A stretch of 8,311 bases of DNA from an uncultured Paraburkholderia sp. (lineage in GTDB: Bacteria; Pseudomonadota; Gammaproteobacteria; Burkholderiales; Burkholderiaceae): the NCBI GenBank assembly GCA_937917025.1, contig CALFSF010000427.1:1-8311 (forward strand), written 5' to 3'. The notes beneath the pieces are model-generated. The model did not search any database. It saw nothing but the letters and a program-made list of their open reading frames with translations, and was not told the origin of the DNA. This document shows positions 1 to 6,856 of this stretch, one piece after another. Within the stretch, counting starts at the first letter, position 1. The number at the start of each line of letters is the position of its first letter. The position numbers and the translations under genes were made by a program.

Positions 1-423
1 GCCGACGCGCGCGGGCAGTGGTTCTTCCAGAACGGCCCGCAGCGCGTGTACGTGGAACTGGTCTATACGCCGTGGATCGTGCGGCTCGCCGTCGATGCAG
101 GCGGCGCGCTGACGCTCACCGATCAGGCGGGCGGCGCGTTCACGCCCACTGCCGCATGGCTCGACGACGAAGGCGGCATCCTGTTCACGGAGGCGGCGGC
201 CAGCGCGGGAAAAGAGCCGCGCGTGGCTGCGTTGCACGATCACGACCTCGATCTTTTCTCGGAGCACGCGCAAATCGCCGACGATGGCCAGAGCGGCGCA
301 TTCCACTGGCGCGCCGGCGTGACGTTGCCGCTGCAGGCCATCCCGCGCGCGGACGTCGCGGCGCGCTTTGGCTTTGTCGCGAGCCCCGCGGCGCAGGCCG
401 CGCAAGCCGCCGACAAGATGTGA
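1..423 (+). CDS. Conserved hypothetical protein, 3' part (5' end outside window)
   Basis: The frame is open from the first base to a TGA at 421-423, giving 140 visible residues. The first GTG at position 46 lies inside a conserved-looking stretch (GQWFFQNGPQRVYVEL), so the true start is probably beyond the left edge. The visible part has no signal peptide, membrane segment or catalytic motif. It reads as a soluble alpha/beta protein, with a short hydrophobic strand after VYVEL and a C-terminal Ala-rich end (AAQAAQAADKM). It resembles an uncharacterised betaproteobacterial DUF family (I recall the DUF2944/DUF2946 entries, but am not sure of the number). I cannot give a function. The gene is convergent with the M48 peptidase gene, with only 5 bp between the stop codons and no terminator in between. 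Confidence 0.75.
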   Translation, partial: ADARGQWFFQNGPQRVYVELVYTPWIVRLAVDAGGALTLTDQAGGAFTPTAAWLDDEGGILFTEAAASAGKEPRVAALHDHDLDLFSEHAQIADDGQSGAFHWRAGVTLPLQAIPRADVAARFGFVASPAAQAAQAADKM

Positions 424-428
424 GTGGC

Positions 429-2129
429 CTATCCGCGATTCTTGTCGTCCTCGCGTTCTTCCTTGTAGCGCGCCTCGAAGTCGTGCAGACGCGCGTCGAT
501 CGTCGACAGTTCGTAATAGCCGGCGGTCTTGATGTCGCGCGCTTCTTTCAGCTGGCGGATCGCCGATGGCCACGCGCCTTCCAGCGCGAACTTCTCCGCG
601 AGCGCGCGATGCTGCGTGAGCGCGTCGCCGGTGCCGACGCTCGCCTGCGCGAGATAGCGCCACCATAGCGGCTGTTGCGGGTCGCTACGCGTTTCCTTGA
701 ACGCGAGCGCTTGGGCGTCGGCGAAGCGTCGGGCGCTGAGGAGCGTCTGCAACCGCATGTCGATCGCGGCGTGCGATTGCGGCCAGCGACGTTGCGCCAC
801 TTCGGCAAGATGCACCGCGTCGTCGTTGCGTCCGGCGCGGCGGGCGATATCGACGTCCAGCACGTCGAGGCTCGGCGAGCTGCGGGCCTCGACGCCTTCG
901 CTGCGCTCGGTCGCGTCGAATGCCTTGCGCGACATCGCGAGCGATGCAGCCGCGTCGTCGTAGCGTTCGAGCAGCATTTGCGCGAACGCGATGCCATACC
1001 AGTTCGCCGCGACGTTCAGCGCGGTTTTGTCCTCGATCTCGGTGCGCATCCGCGAGATCTCGTCGGCGTAGTCGCTACGCGAGCGGTCCTGCAGCACGCG
1101 TACCCGGGCGCGCACGAATCCATATTCCGGCGACTGGCGCGGCTGGCGATACGGCGAACGTCGCGCGCGATCCTCCATGTCGGCGATGCGCTCGACGGTC
1201 AGCGGATGCGTGCGCGCGTAGACCGGAATGCCGGCGTCGCCCATCGACGCGCGGTCGAGCCTGCCGAAGAACGTCGGCATCGCGTACGGGTCGTAGCCCG
1301 CGCCCGCCAGCATCTGGAAGCCGACGCGGTCCGCCTCGTGCTCCGCCGCGCGGGAGAACTTCAGCTGGCTGTCGACCGCATAGGCCTGGCCGCCCATCAC
1401 GATCGCGCCGCCGAGGTCGCCGCTGTGCGCGACGACGCCCGCGAGCACGCCCAGCAGCATCGCGGCGAGCGCGGCGTAGCCGCTGCGCTCGCCGGCACTG
1501 ATCATGCGCGCGATGTGCCGCTGCAGCACGTGTCCCATTTCGTGGCCGATCACGGACGCGAGTTCGGATTCCGTCTGCGTCGTGACGATCAGCCCGGTGT
1601 TCACGCCGATAAATCCGCCGGGCAACGAAAACGCGTTGATCTGCGGGTCGCGCATCGGAAAGAGATCGAAATCCGGCTGATAGCCGCCGATGTAGAGCGC
1701 CGTGGACGCCGCCGACAGTTTCGCGGAAACCGAATTCAGATAGTCGCGCACGAGCCAGTCGTCGAGATAATCGGGGTCGGCGCGCACTTCGCGCATCACG
1801 CGCTCGCCGAGCTTGCGCTCGGCTTGCGGCGTGAGCGAGCCGCCGGAGCCGTCGCCGAGATCCGGCAGTTGCTGCGTCAGAAGCGGCGCGTGCAGGCTGA
1901 CATTGGCGCCCGGCGTGCCGGCAAACCGGCTCTCGGCGCCGCCGTAGGTGCCGAACACGCCGGGCGCGATGTTGTCGGGAATCAGCGGCGACGCGTAGGA
2001 ACGGATCGGCCCGATTTCGAGCGACGGCGCCTTCGGTGTGGAACCCGGCGCGGAGGATTGCGCGAACGCCCCCGGCGGCACCGCGAGCGCGATCGAAAGA
2101 CAGACTGCGAGAAGCCGTTTCAGACGCAT
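429..2129 (-). CDS. bepA: Secreted M48 metalloprotease with TPR tail, BepA/YfgC-like
   Basis: This 566-residue zinc metallopeptidase probably acts in the periplasm. In E. coli, BepA degrades or helps assemble stalled outer-membrane beta-barrel proteins such as LptD at the BAM complex. Residues 1-24 form a signal peptide (basic MRLKR, hydrophobic core, AFA-Q cleavage site), which supports the chosen ATG even though no clear Shine-Dalgarno sequence precedes it. The M48 domain spans about 100-330. It has the zinc motif HEMGH at 196-200, a third ligand E263 in the ExxxD motif (AAEHEADRVG), a hydrophobic segment at 218-237, and RTHPL with H308, which matches the position of the BepA 'His switch'. 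Residues about 340-566 are helical and TPR-like. The protein is longer than E. coli BepA (487 residues), mainly through an N-terminal extension between the signal peptide and the protease domain. The peptidase class is certain; the orthology to BepA is inferred. The gene is divergent from moaC. Confidence 0.9.
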   Translation of the reverse strand: MRLKRLLAVCLSIALAVPPGAFAQSSAPGSTPKAPSLEIGPIRSYASPLIPDNIAPGVFGTYGGAESRFAGTPGANVSLHAPLLTQQLPDLGDGSGGSLTPQAERKLGERVMREVRADPDYLDDWLVRDYLNSVSAKLSAASTALYIGGYQPDFDLFPMRDPQINAFSLPGGFIGVNTGLIVTTQTESELASVIGHEMGHVLQRHIARMISAGERSGYAALAAMLLGVLAGVVAHSGDLGGAIVMGGQAYAVDSQLKFSRAAEHEADRVGFQMLAGAGYDPYAMPTFFGRLDRASMGDAGIPVYARTHPLTVERIADMEDRARRSPYRQPRQSPEYGFVRARVRVLQDRSRSDYADEISRMRTEIEDKTALNVAANWYGIAFAQMLLERYDDAAASLAMSRKAFDATERSEGVEARSSPSLDVLDVDIARRAGRNDDAVHLAEVAQRRWPQSHAAIDMRLQTLLSARRFADAQALAFKETRSDPQQPLWWRYLAQASVGTGDALTQHRALAEKFALEGAWPSAIRQLKEARDIKTAGYYELSTIDARLHDFEARYKEEREDDKNRG

Positions 2130-2200
2130 TGCGGGATGGGCAAAAGCAAGGTCGGGAAACCCGTCGGGCGCTTCGGCGCGGCGGCCTCGGGCGGACTTTA

Positions 2201-2206
2201 ATTGTA
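2201..2206 (-). promoter_or_regulatory. Candidate -10 box for the M48 peptidase gene
   Basis: Read on the minus strand, TACAAT (5 of 6 to consensus) sits in a short AT-rich patch about 72 bp upstream of the peptidase ATG. The possible -35 is weak (TTCTCG at 2225-2230, 18 bp spacing). This is a pattern-based guess only. Confidence 0.35.
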
Positions 2207-2294
2207 CTCAGTGGCAGGCGGTATCGAGAACCCTGCGCCAGGGAGCCGCAGCCGTGTCCGCACCCGCCGCCGAGCCTGTTTTCGGGCAGGGTTC

Positions 2295-2313
2295 GCTGCC
2301 GGCTGCCGGCTGC
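2295..2313. repeat. Short tandem repeat in the divergent intergenic region
   Basis: The 7-bp unit GCTGCCG is present 2.7 times (2295-2301, 2302-2308, then GCTGC). It runs into a perfect 10-bp palindrome, TGCACGTGCA, at 2311-2320. It lies between the divergent starts of the peptidase gene and moaC. No function is evident; the palindrome could be a regulator site. Confidence 0.5.
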
Positions 2314-2364
2314 ACGTGCATGCGCGCCGCATGAGGCGGACAATCACCGTCGAATGGGCGCTGT

Positions 2365-2370
2365 TATGAT
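2365..2370 (+). promoter_or_regulatory. Candidate -10 box for moaC, inside an inverted repeat
   Basis: TATGAT (5 of 6 to consensus) lies 23 bp upstream of the moaC ATG. No good -35 is present at 16-18 bp. The box falls in the spacer of a perfect 6-bp inverted repeat (GGGCGC at 2356-2361, GCGCCC at 2372-2377). A strong Shine-Dalgarno sequence, AGGGGAG, follows at 2381-2387. Confidence 0.4.
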
Positions 2371-2393
2371 GGCGCCCTTCAGGGGAGCCCACC

Positions 2394-2876
2394 ATGACGG
2401 AACTGACTCATTTCGACGCAGCTGGCCAGGCGCATATGGTCGACGTCGGCGGCAAGCAGGAGACGAAGCGCATCGCGGTCGCGAGCGGCACGATCCGCAT
2501 GCTGCCCGCGACGTTCGCGCTGATCCGCGACGGCAACGCAAAAAAAGGCGATGTGATCGGCATCGCACGCATCGCGGCGATCCAGGGCGCAAAGCGTACC
2601 GCCGATCTGATCCCGCTCTGCCATCCGCTTGCGCTGACGCGCGTCGCCGTCGACTTCACGCTCGACGAAGCGCGACCCGGCGTGCACTGCACCGTGCAGG
2701 TGGAAACGCTCGGACGGACCGGCGTGGAGATGGAAGCGCTGACGGCCGTGCAGATCGGTCTCCTGACCGTGTATGACATGTGCAAGGCGGTGGATCGCGG
2801 CATGACCATCACCGATGTGAAAGTGCTGGAGAAGCACGGCGGGAAATCGGGGGATTGGGTGGCGGCGAACGCTTGA
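2394..2876 (+). CDS. moaC: Cyclic pyranopterin monophosphate synthase MoaC
   Basis: MoaC works with MoaA early in molybdenum cofactor synthesis. It converts 3',8-cyclo-GTP to cyclic pyranopterin monophosphate in the cytoplasm, as a hexamer. The 160-residue length is typical. The N-terminal FDAAGQAHMVDV block (7-18), LCHPL (75-79), GVEMEAL (110-116) and YDMCKA (127-132) are all present. The residues equivalent to the E. coli active site fall at the same numbers: K51, C76, H77, E112, M113, E114, D128 and K131, so the enzyme should be active. The ATG is well supported by AGGGGAG ending 6 bp upstream. No other moa gene is in the window: moaC stands alone between the divergent peptidase gene and the convergent methyltransferase gene. 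No obvious terminator follows. A short CTTCG/CGAAG hairpin at 2907-2922 lacks a T-tract. Confidence 0.97.
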   Translation: MTELTHFDAAGQAHMVDVGGKQETKRIAVASGTIRMLPATFALIRDGNAKKGDVIGIARIAAIQGAKRTADLIPLCHPLALTRVAVDFTLDEARPGVHCTVQVETLGRTGVEMEALTAVQIGLLTVYDMCKAVDRGMTITDVKVLEKHGGKSGDWVAANA

Positions 2877-2946
2877 CCGGTTCGATCGGCGCAGATGTAC
2901 CGCCACCTTCGTTATCCCGAAGCCGGCAGAACAGCACAGCGTCACG

Positions 2947-4008
2947 TCACGCCCGCGCTTCGAGCACGAGATTGAACGGCGTCTCCGCCGCGCGGCGGAA
3001 CTGCGTGAAGCCGCCCTTCGTCACCACGTCGCGCAGCCTCGCTTCGCCGGCCTGCGCGCCGAGCCCCATCTGCCCTTCCTGCGCAAACGACGCTGGCGTG
3101 CAGATCATCGCCGAGGCCGAATAGAAAATACGTCCGACGGGATTCAGGTTGTCGGCGGCATTGTCGTTGGCGAACGGCTCGACGATCATCCACGTGCCGC
3201 CCGGCTTCAGCGCCTGCCGCACATGCGCGGCCGCGCCCACCGGATCGCCCATGTCGTGCAGACAGTCGAAGAACGCGACGAGGTCGTAGTCGTTACCCGG
3301 GAATTCCTTCGCGGGCGCCACTTCGAACGTGACGCGATCGCGCACGCCCGTTTCCCCCGCAAGCTGACGCGCACGTTGAATCGACGGCTCGTGATAGTCG
3401 AAGCCGACAAACGTCGTATCGGGATACGCCTGCGCCATCAGCACCGTCGACGCGCCGTGCCCGCAGCCGACATCCGCGACTTTCGCGCCACCCGCCTTCA
3501 GCTTCGCCTCGACGCCCTCGAGCGCCGGGATCCACGCGCTGACGAGATTCGCCGCGTAGCCCGGGCGGAAGAACCGCTCCGTGCCGCGAAAAAGCGAATG
3601 ATCGTGCTGGTGCCAGCCGAGACCGAGCCCGGTGCGAAACGTGCCCTCGAGTTTATGGATGTCGCGAAACATCGATTCGGCGATCTGGAAGAAACCCGGC
3701 ACGAACACCGGACTCGTCTCATCGGCGAAACACATCGCCTGTTCGTCTTCGAGTTCGAACGCATCCGCGGCAGCGTCGTAACGAAGAAAGCCGGCGGCCG
3801 CCTGGGCAAGCAGCCATTCACGCACGTAGCGCCCGTTGACCTGCGCGGCCTCGGCGACCTGCACGGCGGTCATCGGGCCCTGCCCCGCCATCGCCTTGTA
3901 GAGACCCAGCCGGTCGCCCAGCAGGATCAGCGGCGCTGAAGCAACCGCGCCGAATTCGCCCACCATCCGCCCCATGAAATTCTGCAGCTTGTCCTGATCG
4001 ATCTGCAT
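2947..4008 (-). CDS. Winged-helix plus class I SAM-dependent methyltransferase, substrate unknown
   Basis: This 353-residue protein has two parts. Residues about 20-95 look like a winged-helix dimerisation domain: LGLYKAM, then MTAVQVAEAA, then the recognition-helix-like YVREWLLAQAAAGFL. Residues about 170-350 form a Rossmann methyltransferase with the SAM loop VADVGCGHG (177-185), an acidic residue after strand 2 (D204 in VGFDYHEPS), a motif II/III-like YDLVAFFDCLHD (241-252), and LKPGGTWMIVEP (267-278). This layout is shared by small-molecule O-methyltransferases and by the mycobacterial protein Rv2258c, which I recall as similar in length and architecture. The substrate cannot be read from sequence. 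The start is supported by GGGAG at 4016-4020, 7 bp before the ATG. The gene is monocistronic, convergent with moaC (70 bp apart) and separated by 188 bp from pglL upstream. Confidence 0.88.
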   Translation of the reverse strand: MQIDQDKLQNFMGRMVGEFGAVASAPLILLGDRLGLYKAMAGQGPMTAVQVAEAAQVNGRYVREWLLAQAAAGFLRYDAAADAFELEDEQAMCFADETSPVFVPGFFQIAESMFRDIHKLEGTFRTGLGLGWHQHDHSLFRGTERFFRPGYAANLVSAWIPALEGVEAKLKAGGAKVADVGCGHGASTVLMAQAYPDTTFVGFDYHEPSIQRARQLAGETGVRDRVTFEVAPAKEFPGNDYDLVAFFDCLHDMGDPVGAAAHVRQALKPGGTWMIVEPFANDNAADNLNPVGRIFYSASAMICTPASFAQEGQMGLGAQAGEARLRDVVTKGGFTQFRRAAETPFNLVLEARA

Positions 4009-4109
4009 GACTGGTCTCCCGTCCGGGTTAAGAATGAAACGGGCATGGCGCGGGGAAATTGAACGGCCCCGGTGCGGTCTACTTTCGAGGCGCTCGCCCG
4101 GTAACGGAA

Positions 4110-4115
4110 AGTATA
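4110..4115 (-). promoter_or_regulatory. Candidate -10 box for the methyltransferase gene
   Basis: On the minus strand TATACT (5 of 6) lies about 100 bp upstream of the methyltransferase ATG. A weak -35 (TTTCAA at 4132-4137) sits 16 bp away. The stretch 4009-4196 holds this candidate and otherwise nothing I recognise, including no clear terminator for pglL. Confidence 0.4.
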
Positions 4116-4196
4116 GGTTTGCAGCAGGAAGTTGAAAGGCGTTTCACGGACGCACGCGGGTTGCACGCGCACGTTCCGGTCAATGTATTAGCGACC

Positions 4197-6005
4197 TCAC
4201 TCGTCGCCGGATTCGTCTCCGGATTCGTCGTCCTGATTGATGTCGTTCGGCGGCATGCCGTACTTCTTCACCAGTTCGGCCTTGAAGCCGGAAAGTGTCT
4301 TCTGCTCGTCGCAAAGGTCATACAGATAGCCGAGTTGCGAGGGCCAGTCCTTCAGCAGTTGCGCGAAGATTTTCAGACGCTCGACGGTGTCGAACGCGGC
4401 GTCGATGTCGCCGTTCAACGCCTGCAGCACGGCATAACGACGCAACACCGTCTCACCCGGCAACAACGCGATCGCCTGCCTGTGCATCGCCAGTTTGTGC
4501 GGCAGGTCCTGCCCGTTCATCGGCAACAACGTCGCCATGCCGTACTCGCCCCACGCCTGAAACAGGAACGATGGATCCGCCTGATACTCCTCGGCCGGAT
4601 GTTTGCCGTAGTACAGCACTTCGGCGCGCGCGTAGTCGCGATACACCGGATAAAGCGACACGAGCCCGCCCAGAACCACCAGCGTATAGACGCCGAATGC
4701 CGCGCCCTGCGGCACGACACGCAGCGGCTTCGTTTCCAGCAGGCCGAAGACGAACATCGCCGGCAGCAGGAAAAACATGTATTGCTGCGGATACTCGACA
4801 AGCGCATGCATCACCAGCACACCGATCATGGCCAGCCCGAAAATGCGCGCAGCCGTATGCGGCGCGCGCAGGACGCGGATCAGCCAGCTCACGAGACCGA
4901 TGACGACGATCGCGGCACCGAGCAGCCCCGTCTTCGCGAGCAGATCGATAAAAATATCGTGCGAGTTGTTGGCGATTTCCACGCCGCCCAGCGTCTTCGC
5001 CAGATCGAACTGATAGCGCGGAAACTCGCCCCAGCCGACGCCCATCAGCGGATGCATCCTGAACATCGTCCAGCCGTACTTCCACAGCGCGAGACGCGGC
5101 GCGATCTGACCGGCGTCCTTCATCCGTTCTGCCGCCGACTCCGCGAGATCGAGGTGATAGCGCACGTTCGCCCAGCGGATCGCCGCATTGACGACGACGA
5201 AGAGCGTCGCCAGCGCCAGTGGAATCAGCCACGAGCGGTCGCTGCGCCTGCCTGTCTTGCGGTCGAGCGGCTCGCTGCGCCGCCCGGCAAACGCCATCCA
5301 GAACCCGGCCACGACGATCACGCCCATCTGCAGCCACGGCCCGCGCGATACCGTCAATGCGAGCCCGGTGCTGAAAATCGTCGAGACGACGACCCACAGC
5401 GCGAGATTCAGACGCCGCGTCTGCACCAGATACAGCGCCCCGGCCATCGCGAACGAGATGTATGTGGCGAGGTGATTGGCCTGCGCCATGTTGCCGAACG
5501 GACGGCGATCGATCGTGATGTTGTACGCCACCACGAACGGCGTGACCTTCGCCTCCAGATGAAACAGTTGCACGACCTGGCAGAACACCGCGAACAGTCC
5601 GCCGACGATCAGCGCCACGGCCATCCAGCGCAACGCCGTCTCGCCCAGGTTCGCGCGCGTGAAGCCATAGCCCGCATGGGCCACCATGAGCGCGGCCAGC
5701 AGGAACCCCGCGCCAAGCCAGTTCATCGACGGTTGCGCGACAGGCAGCACGAACGACTGCAGAACCAGCACGAGGCCGAATGCAAGCGGCACGAGCGCGA
5801 CTACCGGCGAGGCGAACGCCACGCGCGGCCGCGCGCTGCTGACCAGCAGCACGACGGCGGCGCCCGTCAACAGATACAGCGAGAGCGCGGTGAACTCGGC
5901 ATAGAACGTCGGAATCGGATACGTGTGATTGACCACCGCATACGGCAGGGTCAACGCAAGAGCCAGCAGGACGAGAGACAGATAGCGCGCGAATGGGGAG
6001 GGCAT
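4197..6005 (-). CDS. pglL: PglL-family O-oligosaccharyltransferase (Wzy/WaaL-like)
   Basis: This 602-residue polytopic inner-membrane enzyme should transfer a lipid-linked glycan en bloc onto Ser/Thr of periplasmic proteins, pilins among them. About a dozen hydrophobic segments run from residue 7 to 452, followed by a soluble C-terminal region (about 455-602). Family signatures are visible: the N-terminal PglL_A-like block VNHTYPIPTFYAEF (25-38), GNMAQANHLATY (171-182), the large periplasmic loop with NNSHD, and EYPQQYMFFLLP (404-415). H349 and Y405 fall on the positions I recall as essential in Neisseria PglL, and Q175 may correspond to its Q178. EYPQQY together with the C-terminal region favours PglL over an O-antigen ligase. 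A stop codon 6 codons upstream makes the ATG at 6005 the first possible ATG, though no Shine-Dalgarno sequence is clear. The pilin gene is 141 bp upstream on the same strand. The C-terminus is an acidic DESG repeat. Confidence 0.9.
   Translation of the reverse strand: MPSPFARYLSLVLLALALTLPYAVVNHTYPIPTFYAEFTALSLYLLTGAAVVLLVSSARPRVAFASPVVALVPLAFGLVLVLQSFVLPVAQPSMNWLGAGFLLAALMVAHAGYGFTRANLGETALRWMAVALIVGGLFAVFCQVVQLFHLEAKVTPFVVAYNITIDRRPFGNMAQANHLATYISFAMAGALYLVQTRRLNLALWVVVSTIFSTGLALTVSRGPWLQMGVIVVAGFWMAFAGRRSEPLDRKTGRRSDRSWLIPLALATLFVVVNAAIRWANVRYHLDLAESAAERMKDAGQIAPRLALWKYGWTMFRMHPLMGVGWGEFPRYQFDLAKTLGGVEIANNSHDIFIDLLAKTGLLGAAIVVIGLVSWLIRVLRAPHTAARIFGLAMIGVLVMHALVEYPQQYMFFLLPAMFVFGLLETKPLRVVPQGAAFGVYTLVVLGGLVSLYPVYRDYARAEVLYYGKHPAEEYQADPSFLFQAWGEYGMATLLPMNGQDLPHKLAMHRQAIALLPGETVLRRYAVLQALNGDIDAAFDTVERLKIFAQLLKDWPSQLGYLYDLCDEQKTLSGFKAELVKKYGMPPNDINQDDESGDESGDE
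4200..4229 (-). repeat. 12-bp in-frame tandem repeat coding DESG at the PglL C-terminus
   Basis: Read on the minus strand, the unit GACGAATCCGGN occurs at 4229-4218 and 4217-4206, followed by a partial unit (4205-4200, GACGAG) and the stop. It encodes DESG-DESG-DE. The unit length keeps frame, so copy-number changes would only lengthen or shorten the acidic tail. Confidence 0.85.
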
Positions 6006-6034
6006 GAGTAACCGGGGGCGTCAGCAACCGGCGC

Positions 6035-6063
6035 ACTATACAAAAAAATCAATGACCTGTGCG
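6035..6063 (-). promoter_or_regulatory. Candidate promoter for pglL
   Basis: On the minus strand TATAGT (6035-6040, 5 of 6 to -10 consensus) is preceded at 17 bp by CGCACA (6058-6063, 3 of 6 to -35), with a run of seven T in the spacer. Transcription would start about 25 bp before the pglL ATG. If real, pglL can be expressed apart from the pilin gene. Confidence 0.4.
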
Positions 6064-6146
6064 CCGGCTACCCTAAATAACACCAGATTACCGCGGTGTA
6101 CGCATGCGCCAGTCATGTGTGGCCACGTGCGTCTTTCCGTTCGTCA

Positions 6147-6806
6147 TCAGGCGCGGCATTCGGGCGGTGCGAGGTTCGCCGGCAACGTCGCCGCGTCTGC
6201 CGGCGCCGGACCCGAGCCCGGCGCGGGCAGCGACGAGCTGTTCTTGCCGCCCGCGAAGCATTCCCACGTGAGCGCGCCAGGCTGCGACGTCCCCTTGACC
6301 AGGCCGACTCTTGCAGTGGGCGTTTCGGGGTTATCCGGCACCGACGGCACCAGCACGATCGTGTTCGATCCCGCGGGCGCGACGCGCGTCGTGAAGGCGA
6401 TCGTGATCTGGCCGCTGTCGTCGTCGACGTGAATCGACTCGACGTTGCGCGTGGCCGGCGGCGACGCGTATCCGCCACCCAGCGCGCTGCCGCTCGCGGC
6501 ATTTTCGGCAACCGACAGACGCGCCGACGAAGCCAGCGACAGACCCTCACCCACCCGGCCGCGCGCCAGGTAGTCCTGATACGCGGGGATCGCATACGCG
6601 GCGATGACACCGACGATCGCCAGCACGATCATCAGTTCGATGAGCGTGAAGCCCGCGTGCCCCCAGCGGGCGTACCGGCCGCACGCATGGGCAAGTTGGG
6701 CGGCCCAGCGCGTGGAACACCGCATGGCGCCCGCGCGAACGCGGCGGACCATCGATGAAGATGAAGACAGCGAAGGCGATACGGAACAAGATACAGACAC
6801 AATCAT
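6147..6806 (-). CDS. pilA: Type IV pilin, PilA-like, with long leader
   Basis: This is a type IV pilin subunit. The prepilin-peptidase site is G52|FTLIELMIV, with Phe at +1 and the conserved Glu at +5 (E57), followed by the hydrophobic helix FTLIELMIVLAIVGVIAAYA and IPAYQDYLARGRVGEGLSLA, typical of PilA major pilins. TWEC (C183) and PPEC (C217) would close the C-terminal disulfide loop. The loop holds NSSSLPAPGSGPAPADAA, rich in Ser, Pro and Ala. The mature protein is 167 residues. The start is uncertain. ATG 6806 has GGGAG 7 bp upstream but gives a 52-residue leader; in-frame ATGs at 6752 (34 residues) and 6725 (25 residues) have no clear Shine-Dalgarno sequence. PilA-type leaders are usually about 5-10 residues, and no shorter start codon exists here. 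The adjacent downstream pglL suggests the pilin is O-glycosylated. Confidence 0.88.
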   Translation of the reverse strand: MIVSVSCSVSPSLSSSSSMVRRVRAGAMRCSTRWAAQLAHACGRYARWGHAGFTLIELMIVLAIVGVIAAYAIPAYQDYLARGRVGEGLSLASSARLSVAENAASGSALGGGYASPPATRNVESIHVDDDSGQITIAFTTRVAPAGSNTIVLVPSVPDNPETPTARVGLVKGTSQPGALTWECFAGGKNSSSLPAPGSGPAPADAATLPANLAPPECRA

Positions 6807-6813
6807 CAGCAGA

Positions 6814-6818
6814 CTCCC
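6814..6818 (-). promoter_or_regulatory. Shine-Dalgarno sequence favouring the distal pilin start
   Basis: GGGAG on the minus strand, 7 bp before ATG 6806, is the only convincing ribosome-binding sequence near any of the three candidate pilin starts. It sits immediately after the terC terminator T-tract, which leaves almost no room for a promoter between the two. Confidence 0.5.
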
Positions 6819-6820
6819 GA

Positions 6821-6856
6821 AACGAAAAACGCCTGCTTCACGTATTGAGGCAGGCG
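6821..6856 (-). terminator. Rho-independent terminator of terC
   Basis: Arms at 6847-6856 and 6830-6839 form a 10-bp GC-rich stem with one G-U pair and a 7-nt loop. On the minus strand the stem is followed by TTTTT (6825-6829) and further T-rich sequence. It lies about 60 bp after the terC stop. There is no T-tract on the plus-strand side. Confidence 0.88.

Noticed and set aside
675..2201. 508-codon open frame on the plus strand opposite the M48 peptidase gene
   Set aside because: It has the same shadow pattern: Arg-rich composition, no motif, and exact overlap with a gene that has a signal peptide and HExxH.
1075..2343. 422-codon minus-strand frame overlapping the peptidase gene start
   Set aside because: It is an out-of-frame shadow of the peptidase gene, rich in Arg and Ala, with no recognisable domain.
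2907..2922. Hairpin between moaC and the methyltransferase gene as a terminator
   Set aside because: The stem is only 5 bp and no T-tract follows on either strand.
4059..6011. 650-codon open frame on the plus strand covering the whole pglL gene
   Set aside because: It is antisense to a gene with clear PglL motifs. Its product is Arg/His/Gln-rich low-complexity sequence with no domain, as expected from an open frame opposite GC-rich coding DNA.
6042..6100. Terminator for the pilin gene using the seven-T run (minus strand)
   Set aside because: No GC-rich hairpin directly precedes the T-run. The nearby ACACC/GGTGT stem (6080-6099) is only 5 bp with a 10-nt loop. The run fits better as part of the candidate pglL promoter spacer.
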